Source: an uncultured Pelagibacteraceae bacterium (GTDB lineage Bacteria > Pseudomonadota > Alphaproteobacteria > Pelagibacterales > Pelagibacteraceae). Taken from it: a stretch of DNA of 64,000 nt. The stretch spans positions 174,942 to 238,941 of the forward strand of contig CACIRD010000001.1 in assembly GCA_902588965.1 (NCBI GenBank). Reading direction: 5' to 3'. A program made the translations under genes and the position numbers. This document shows, in pieces, positions 58,719 to 64,000 of the stretch. The notes below the pieces were generated by a model, which saw nothing but the letters and a program-made list of their open reading frames with translations, searched no databases and was not told the DNA's origin. Each line of letters starts with the position of its first letter. The stretch's first letter is position 1.

Positions 58719-59369
58719 ATGGGTTCAGACCTTGAAATAAATAGTCAACTACAAAAATATATTTTAAAGTTTGGTCTTAAACTTCATATCGTACAAGAAG
58801 AAATAATAGATTATAATATTAGTTTGGGTAAAGCAAAAAGAATGCAAGTAGCAATCTCCCAGGCTCAATTTCTTCATTTAATGATTAAAACATTAAATAT
58901 AAAGAATATTTTAGAGATCGGAACTTTCACTGGTTTAAGCACATTATCTATGGCACTAGCATTACCAGAAAATGGTAAAATTATTACGTTAGATAAAAAT
59001 AAAAAAACCAATATGATTGCTGTAAATTTTTTTAAAAAAGCAAAACAAGATCATAAAATTAAAACTATAATTAATCCAGCAAACGAAACTTTAAAAGATT
59101 TAAAAAATAAAATGTTTGACTTAATTTTTATTGATGCAGATAAAATGAACTATAAAAATTACTATGAGCATTCATTAAAATTAATAAAAAAAGGAGGATT
59201 AATTATTATTGATAACGTTTTATGGTATGGCGATGTTGTTAATGAAAAAACTTCTGATAAAATTACATTGCAAATTAAAGATTTTAATTTGTTTGTTTCA
59301 AAAGATGATAGAGTTGAGAATCTAATCATACCTCTCGGTGATGGAATGACAGTCTGTAGGAAAATATAA
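58719..59369 (+). CDS. O-methyltransferase, caffeoyl-CoA/catechol type
   Basis: 216 residues of the Methyltransf_3 family. ILEIGTFTGLSTLSMALALPENGKIITLD is the SAM-binding motif. FDLIFIDADKMNYKNYYEHSLKLIKKGGLIIIDNVLWYGDV carries the metal-binding DADK and DN pair. These enzymes methylate a hydroxyl, often of catechol-like compounds; the substrate is unknown. Six bases after gatB and one-base overlap with trhO. Confidence 0.88.
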   Translation: MGSDLEINSQLQKYILKFGLKLHIVQEEIIDYNISLGKAKRMQVAISQAQFLHLMIKTLNIKNILEIGTFTGLSTLSMALALPENGKIITLDKNKKTNMIAVNFFKKAKQDHKIKTIINPANETLKDLKNKMFDLIFIDADKMNYKNYYEHSLKLIKKGGLIIIDNVLWYGDVVNEKTSDKITLQIKDFNLFVSKDDRVENLIIPLGDGMTVCRKI

Positions 59370-60274
59370 TGTTTAAAGTATATGGTTTTTATAAATTTAA
59401 GAAATTAAAATTTTTAAAAAAAAATAAAAATAAATTAAAAAATATACTTTTAAAAAAAAATATAAAAGGGACAATTATTATTTCCAAAGAAGGTATTAAT
59501 GGCACAGTTTCAGCAAAATCAAATAATGTTAATTTTTTATCTGAAAAGTTAAAAAAAATATTTTGCTTTGATAAATTTGATAGTTTTAATTTGTCCAAAA
59601 GTTCTTTCCAACCTTTTAATAAAGCTAAAGTTAAAATTAAAAATGAAGTTGTGCCAATGAACTTTTTACTATCACGTAAAATTAATAAGACCAAAAGTCA
59701 TTTAGATCCAAATAAATGGAACAAGATTATTAAAGATAAAAACACCTTGGTAATTGACTCTAGAAAACCATTCGAATTTGAAGTTGGAACATTTAAAAGA
59801 TCTATAAATCCTAACATTGAAAAATTTAGAGATTTTCCAAAATATTTAAAAAGATTAAAAAAAGATCAACCAATAGCAATGTTCTGTACCGGAGGTGTAA
59901 GATGTGAAAAAGCTTGTGTTTATTTAGAAAGAAAAGGTTTTAAAAATGTTTATCAACTAAAAGGAGGTATTTTGAATTATTTAAAAAAAATACCTAAAAA
60001 AAAAAGTTTATGGGAAGGTGAATGTTTTGTATTTGATAATAGAGTTAGTCTAAAACATGGTTTGCAAGTAGGGTCTTACTCAATTTGTAGTGGTTGTAGA
60101 AATCCAATTTCTAAAAGAGATGCGAAGTCTAAAAAATTTGAAGAAGGAGTATCTTGTCCCAAATGTTATAATATTCTCACAAATTCACAGAAAAAAAGAT
60201 TTAGGATGCGTCAAAATCAAATAAATCTTGCAAAAAGCACTGGGAAAAGACATATCTTCCAAAAAGAGTACTAA
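59369..60274 (+). CDS. trhO: tRNA uridine(34) hydroxylase (rhodanese-related, TrhO/YceA)
   Basis: 301 residues. N-terminal acylphosphatase-like part with GTIIISKEGINGTVSAK. The rhodanese domain contains VIDSRKPFEFEVGTFKRSINP and the active-site loop FCTGGVRCEKA, with catalytic Cys about 173. The C-terminal cysteine pair region SGCRNPISKRDAKSKKFEEGVSCPKC follows. Makes 5-hydroxyuridine at tRNA wobble position 34 (family knowledge). 14 bp before the MATE gene. Confidence 0.93.
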   Translation: MFKVYGFYKFKKLKFLKKNKNKLKNILLKKNIKGTIIISKEGINGTVSAKSNNVNFLSEKLKKIFCFDKFDSFNLSKSSFQPFNKAKVKIKNEVVPMNFLLSRKINKTKSHLDPNKWNKIIKDKNTLVIDSRKPFEFEVGTFKRSINPNIEKFRDFPKYLKRLKKDQPIAMFCTGGVRCEKACVYLERKGFKNVYQLKGGILNYLKKIPKKKSLWEGECFVFDNRVSLKHGLQVGSYSICSGCRNPISKRDAKSKKFEEGVSCPKCYNILTNSQKKRFRMRQNQINLAKSTGKRHIFQKEY

Positions 60275-60287
60275 ACTCAATTTTTAA

Positions 60288-61643
60288 ATGGATTTAATTA
60301 AAGATAAAATACCACTTTTGGTAAGAAAACTTGCGATACCAGCAAGTGTTGGTACATTGTTTCAAACACTCTATAATATTGTTGATACTTTTTTTGCAGG
60401 AAAAATTTCACCTGAAGCATTGTCTGCTCTTTCAAAATCATTCCCTATATATTTTATAATTGTTGCTACTTCTATCGGTGTTACTATTGCTGGCACTTCA
60501 TTAATTGGCAACAGTATAGGTGAAAATAATAAAAAAAAGGTGTTGTTTTATTTTACTAACACTATTTACTTTGGAATTTTTATCTCAACTATTATAACTT
60601 TTTTAGGGCTTCAATTTTCCGAAAATGTTTTTATATCCATGGGATCTTCAACTGAAGTTGTAACATTAGGCCTACAATATACTGATGTAATTTTTTCAGG
60701 GACTGTGTTGTTTATATTAATAGTATCGTTTAATTCACTTCTGCATGCGGAGGGAGATACTAAAACATATAGAAATGCTTTAATCTTTTCTTTTTTTCTT
60801 AATATAATTTTAAATCCTATTTTAATATTCGGATTTTTATTTATTCCTGCCTTTGGTGTAAAAGGAATTGCTATAGCTACAATTATTTCACAGTTTATTT
60901 CACTTATTATAATAAGCTCTAAAGTTTATAAAAATAAAAGATTTAAAGAAATCACGAGTGAATACTTTCGTTTAAAATTTATTTATATTAAAGATATCTT
61001 TTTTCAATCAATGCCTATAAGCCTGGCTATATGTGGATACTCTATAGCGTCAGCTATTATATTTACATATGTTGGACTTTCTGGAGAAGCTGCAGCAGCA
61101 GGTTATGGAGCAGCAACCAGAATAGAGCAGGTGGTTCTGCTTCCTGTGCTAGGTATTAATACAGCAATAATATCTATTATATCCCAAAACTATGGTGCTG
61201 GTTACTATTCACGTATTAAAGAATCTTATTACATAGCTGTAAAGTATGCCTTATTTATTATGATAATTTCAGGAATTTTCATATATATAACATCTGGCTT
61301 GATACCTGCATTTTTCTCAAATGATTTGGAGGTAATACATTTTGGAAAAAAATATTTACAAATTTCCGCTTTTGTACTTCCAGCCTATCCTATTTTTTTT
61401 CTATCTAATGGTTTTTTTATGGCTTTAAAAAAATCAGAAAATGCACTAATTACAAATTTCTTTAGAAATGTAATGTTGCCAATAATTACTTTTTATGTTG
61501 CTACTTATTTGCTAGCTGATTTCAACACTTTTTTTTGGATTTGGGTAGTATCTAATTGGATATTTTCTATTAGTCTACTTTTAATAGTTTTATACTATAT
61601 TAGCAATAGACTAGAGAAATCGACCACTGTCGGTCAACCATGA
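60288..61643 (+). CDS. MATE family efflux transporter
   Basis: 451 residues with about twelve hydrophobic spans in two similar halves. LVRKLAIPASVGTLFQTLYNIVDTFFAGKISPEALSALS and the second-half GYGAATRIEQVVLLPVLGINTAIISIISQNYGAG match MATE (NorM/DinF) exporters of the inner membrane. Driven by Na or H; the substrate is unknown. Its 3' end overlaps the soxG end by 33 bp in convergent orientation. Confidence 0.91.
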   Translation: MDLIKDKIPLLVRKLAIPASVGTLFQTLYNIVDTFFAGKISPEALSALSKSFPIYFIIVATSIGVTIAGTSLIGNSIGENNKKKVLFYFTNTIYFGIFISTIITFLGLQFSENVFISMGSSTEVVTLGLQYTDVIFSGTVLFILIVSFNSLLHAEGDTKTYRNALIFSFFLNIILNPILIFGFLFIPAFGVKGIAIATIISQFISLIIISSKVYKNKRFKEITSEYFRLKFIYIKDIFFQSMPISLAICGYSIASAIIFTYVGLSGEAAAAGYGAATRIEQVVLLPVLGINTAIISIISQNYGAGYYSRIKESYYIAVKYALFIMIISGIFIYITSGLIPAFFSNDLEVIHFGKKYLQISAFVLPAYPIFFLSNGFFMALKKSENALITNFFRNVMLPIITFYVATYLLADFNTFFWIWVVSNWIFSISLLLIVLYYISNRLEKSTTVGQP

Positions 61644-62174
61644 CCATAAATGGTTTGAGAAAGATCTTCTAACTAACAAACTAACTTCATTTATATCTTT
61701 ATTATGTATTATAACATCAATTTTATTAATAATTGTTTGAGTTACAGAACCTTTTTTATTTTTAAACTCATTGAAGTTGAAAGGGCAACTTTTTGAAAAT
61801 AATTCATAAATTTTGATACCTTTGATATTTATTAATATGAATTGATCAGTTACATTTGTAATTGCACCCAAATTCGCTTTAGTTATGTCTCTAATTAGCT
61901 CATTTTCGATGACATAGTTATTGTTTGTTTTATCGTTTATTTCATTAGCCAGTATCATCCACTCATCAGGGCTTAACCATAAAGCAGTTATATTATTTCC
62001 AGTTGAAGAAGTGTTTGGTTCATTGGGTAGGAATATATTTAATAGTTTTCCAATTGAAGAAAAAAATTCTCTTTTTTTTCCTCTAATAATTAGTTTCATT
62101 ATAGGACCGACTTCAGTCATTTCTAAATTAGCAATTTTTGCTGTTTTGTTAATTGATGAATTATAATTAAGCAT
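61611..62174 (-). CDS. soxG: sarcosine oxidase gamma subunit
   Basis: 187 residues. KIANLEMTEVGPIMKLIIRGKKREF, WLSPDEWMILA and the ending SFSNHLWSWLTDSGRF fit the SoxG family, a folate-binding-domain-like small subunit. The start lies in an 8-base overlap with the end of soxA. With SoxA, SoxB and SoxD it forms the heterotetrameric enzyme that demethylates sarcosine to glycine and feeds one-carbon units to tetrahydrofolate. Confidence 0.9.
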   Translation of the reverse strand: MLNYNSSINKTAKIANLEMTEVGPIMKLIIRGKKREFFSSIGKLLNIFLPNEPNTSSTGNNITALWLSPDEWMILANEINDKTNNNYVIENELIRDITKANLGAITNVTDQFILINIKGIKIYELFSKSCPFNFNEFKNKKGSVTQTIINKIDVIIHNKDINEVSLLVRRSFSNHLWSWLTDSGRFL

Positions 62175-64000
62175 TTAACCTTTTATTTTCCTTATCTAAA
62201 AAAATTGGATTAGCAACTTTTACATTAATAACTTTATTATTCATTGGTATGAATAATTTTTTTCCCAACATATTCTTTCCACCTCTAACAACTCCTAAGG
62301 CGATTGATTTATTTAAATTAGGACTAAAATAACTAGATGTTATGTGGCCCAACATTTCTAAAGGTTTTTTTGATAAATCAGCTACTATTTGAGCTCCTTC
62401 TTCCAAAACTTCATTAGGATCTTCAGTTAATATTCCTACAAGTTGTTTTCTGTCTTCTTTAATCGTATCAGATCTATATAAAGAACGTTTACCGATAAAA
62501 TCATATTTTTTCTTACTAACAATCCATTCCATTTGAAGATCTATTGGTGTTAATGTTGCATCTGTATCTTGACCAACAATAATAAAACCTTTTTCTGCTC
62601 TTAATAGGTGCATAGTTTCAGTCCCATAAGGAGTAATATTAAATTCCTTTCCTGCTTCAATACATTTTTCCCAAAGTGATTTTCCATAATTTGATTGAAT
62701 ATTAATTTCATAACTTAGTTCACCAGTAAAACTAATTCTCATTATTCTACATTTGATATTATTGATTTTTGTATTTTTAAAAGACATATGAGGAAAATTT
62801 TCATCAGATAGATCTAATTCTGGAATAATTTTATTTACTATTTTTTTACTATTTGGACCACAAACACTAATTGTAGCATAATGATCAGTAACAGAAGTTA
62901 AATAAACATCCAGTTCAGGCCATTCTGTTTGAAGGTAGTCTTCTAGTTTCCCTAAAACTGTTGCGGCACCCCCAGTAGTTGTTGTCATTATATAATGATT
63001 TTTATCAATTCTAGTTGTTACACCGTCATCATATACCATTCCATCTTCATTTAGCATTAATCCATATCTACATTTTCCGATAGAAAGTTTTGACCAAGCA
63101 TTTGTATAAACGCGATTTAAAAATTCAGATGCGTCAGATCCTTGAATATCTATTTTTCCTAAAGTTGATGCATCCAGTATGCCAGCACTTTTACGTGCGG
63201 CTTTACTTTCTCTTTGAACAGCATCGTGCATAGTCTCTCCATTTTTTGGATAATACCAAGCTCTCTTCCACTGTCCTACGTTTTCAAATTCAGCATTGTG
63301 GCTTTTATGCCATTCGTGAATAGGTGTTTTTCTAAATACATCAAAGAATTCACCAACATTTCTTCCCACAATAGTTCCAAAAGTTAAAGGAGTATAAGGT
63401 GGTCTAAATGTTGTAGTTCCTAAATCTGACATTTTAATATTACTAGTATCAGATATAATTCCTAGTGCATGCATGTTACCTAGTTTACCTTGATCTGTGC
63501 CCATCCCTGTTGTTGTATAGCGTTTTACATGTTCTATTGATCTAAAACCCTCTCTAAGTGCTAACTTAATATCTTTAGCTGTTGCGTCATTTTGAAAATC
63601 AACAAATTGTTTTGTCTTACCAACTGATTTATAAGAAGGTAGTAACCAAATATTTCTTTTTGAAATTTCTTTAGAAGAAACAATTTTTAAGTTTTCATAA
63701 GTAGTTTTGTTAATTTTAAGGAAGTCTTTAATATTTTTATTAAAATTTATTATAATAGTTTCCAAATCAAAATCACCATTAGAAGAACCTATACTTATTT
63801 GATCTGATGGGTATATATTTGGTACAAAAACATTATCATTGTCTCTAAATTTAAGCTTTCCGCCTGATTGGGTAAATAGGTGAATGGCAGGAGTCCAACC
63901 TCCTGAAACACCTAAGCAATCACAACTTAACTTAATTTTTGGGCCTACAACTGATTGACCGTCTTTAGATAATTTCATTATAGAAATTTTATTTATTCTT
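62167..64000 (-). CDS. soxA: sarcosine oxidase alpha subunit (C-terminal part, cut by window edge)
   Basis: The frame is open to the right edge, giving about 611 C-terminal residues of an alpha subunit usually near 1000. The visible part starts in the FAD/NAD domain (LSCDCLGVSGGWTPAIHLFTQSGGKLKF). An SoxA3-like stretch follows (VDFQNDATAKDIKLALREGF...GTDQGKLGN), then a GCV_T-type folate-binding domain (SAGILDASTLGKIDIQGSDASEFLNRVYTN ... GLMLNEDGMVYDDGV). An internal ATG at 63976-63978 is not the true start. In SAR11-type bacteria this is part of glycine-betaine and DMG use (family knowledge). Confidence 0.94.
   Translation of the reverse strand, partial: RINKISIMKLSKDGQSVVGPKIKLSCDCLGVSGGWTPAIHLFTQSGGKLKFRDNDNVFVPNIYPSDQISIGSSNGDFDLETIIINFNKNIKDFLKINKTTYENLKIVSSKEISKRNIWLLPSYKSVGKTKQFVDFQNDATAKDIKLALREGFRSIEHVKRYTTTGMGTDQGKLGNMHALGIISDTSNIKMSDLGTTTFRPPYTPLTFGTIVGRNVGEFFDVFRKTPIHEWHKSHNAEFENVGQWKRAWYYPKNGETMHDAVQRESKAARKSAGILDASTLGKIDIQGSDASEFLNRVYTNAWSKLSIGKCRYGLMLNEDGMVYDDGVTTRIDKNHYIMTTTTGGAATVLGKLEDYLQTEWPELDVYLTSVTDHYATISVCGPNSKKIVNKIIPELDLSDENFPHMSFKNTKINNIKCRIMRISFTGELSYEINIQSNYGKSLWEKCIEAGKEFNITPYGTETMHLLRAEKGFIIVGQDTDATLTPIDLQMEWIVSKKKYDFIGKRSLYRSDTIKEDRKQLVGILTEDPNEVLEEGAQIVADLSKKPLEMLGHITSSYFSPNLNKSIALGVVRGGKNMLGKKLFIPMNNKVINVKVANPIFLDKENKRLNA

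Overview
The window looks like a chromosome segment of a streamlined, very AT-rich alphaproteobacterium, most likely of the SAR11 / Candidatus Pelagibacter type. This is an inference. It rests on the extreme A+T content with long A tracts, one- to eight-base gene overlaps almost everywhere, convergent genes with no room for terminators, the lack of a tuf copy in the str operon, and sarcosine oxidase genes next to core genes. No rRNA, insertion sequence, CRISPR array or complete integrase was seen. All six tRNA genes encode their CCA end.

Layout. Positions 1-5.6 kb: map and sfsA on the minus strand, then a MoCF-domain protein, a membrane-anchored quinoprotein with a c-type heme site, a GGCT-fold protein, tRNA-Leu(UAA), NAD kinase and a structurally odd tRNA-Val(GAC). 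Positions 5.6-7.8 kb: a sugar-type C-methyltransferase and a Gfo/Idh-like oxidoreductase, probably cell-surface related. Positions 7.8-10.1 kb: tRNA-Thr(UGU), then a repeat-rich 540-bp non-coding stretch and a small plus-strand cassette (ribbon-helix-helix regulator, two unknowns, a zinc-knuckle protein). This is the accessory part of the window. Positions 10.1-14.4 kb: an SGNH hydrolase, a GSDH-type sugar dehydrogenase, a GT4 glycosyltransferase and rlmB.

Positions 14.5-43.2 kb are one nearly unbroken expression-machinery superoperon: tRNA-Tyr, tRNA-Gly, tuf, tRNA-Trp, secE, nusG, rplKAJL, rpoBC, rpsL, rpsG, fusA, the S10, spc and alpha operons, with secY and adk. Two genes in it, fusA and rplC, carry a one-base excess in a poly-A run that breaks their reading frame. 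Either the sequence has homopolymer errors or expression needs slippage. rpmD (L30) is missing from its usual place between rpsE and rplO.

Positions 43.2-64 kb are housekeeping and metabolism: an RluC/D pseudouridine synthase, lipB, mgtE, panC, galU-ugd (UDP-glucuronate supply), a RidA protein, topA, plsY, an apparently metal-site-dead dihydroorotase homologue beside pyrB, ruvX, gatCAB (amidation of mischarged Gln/Asn-tRNA), an O-methyltransferase, trhO, a MATE exporter, and the gamma and (partial) alpha subunits of sarcosine oxidase running off the right edge.
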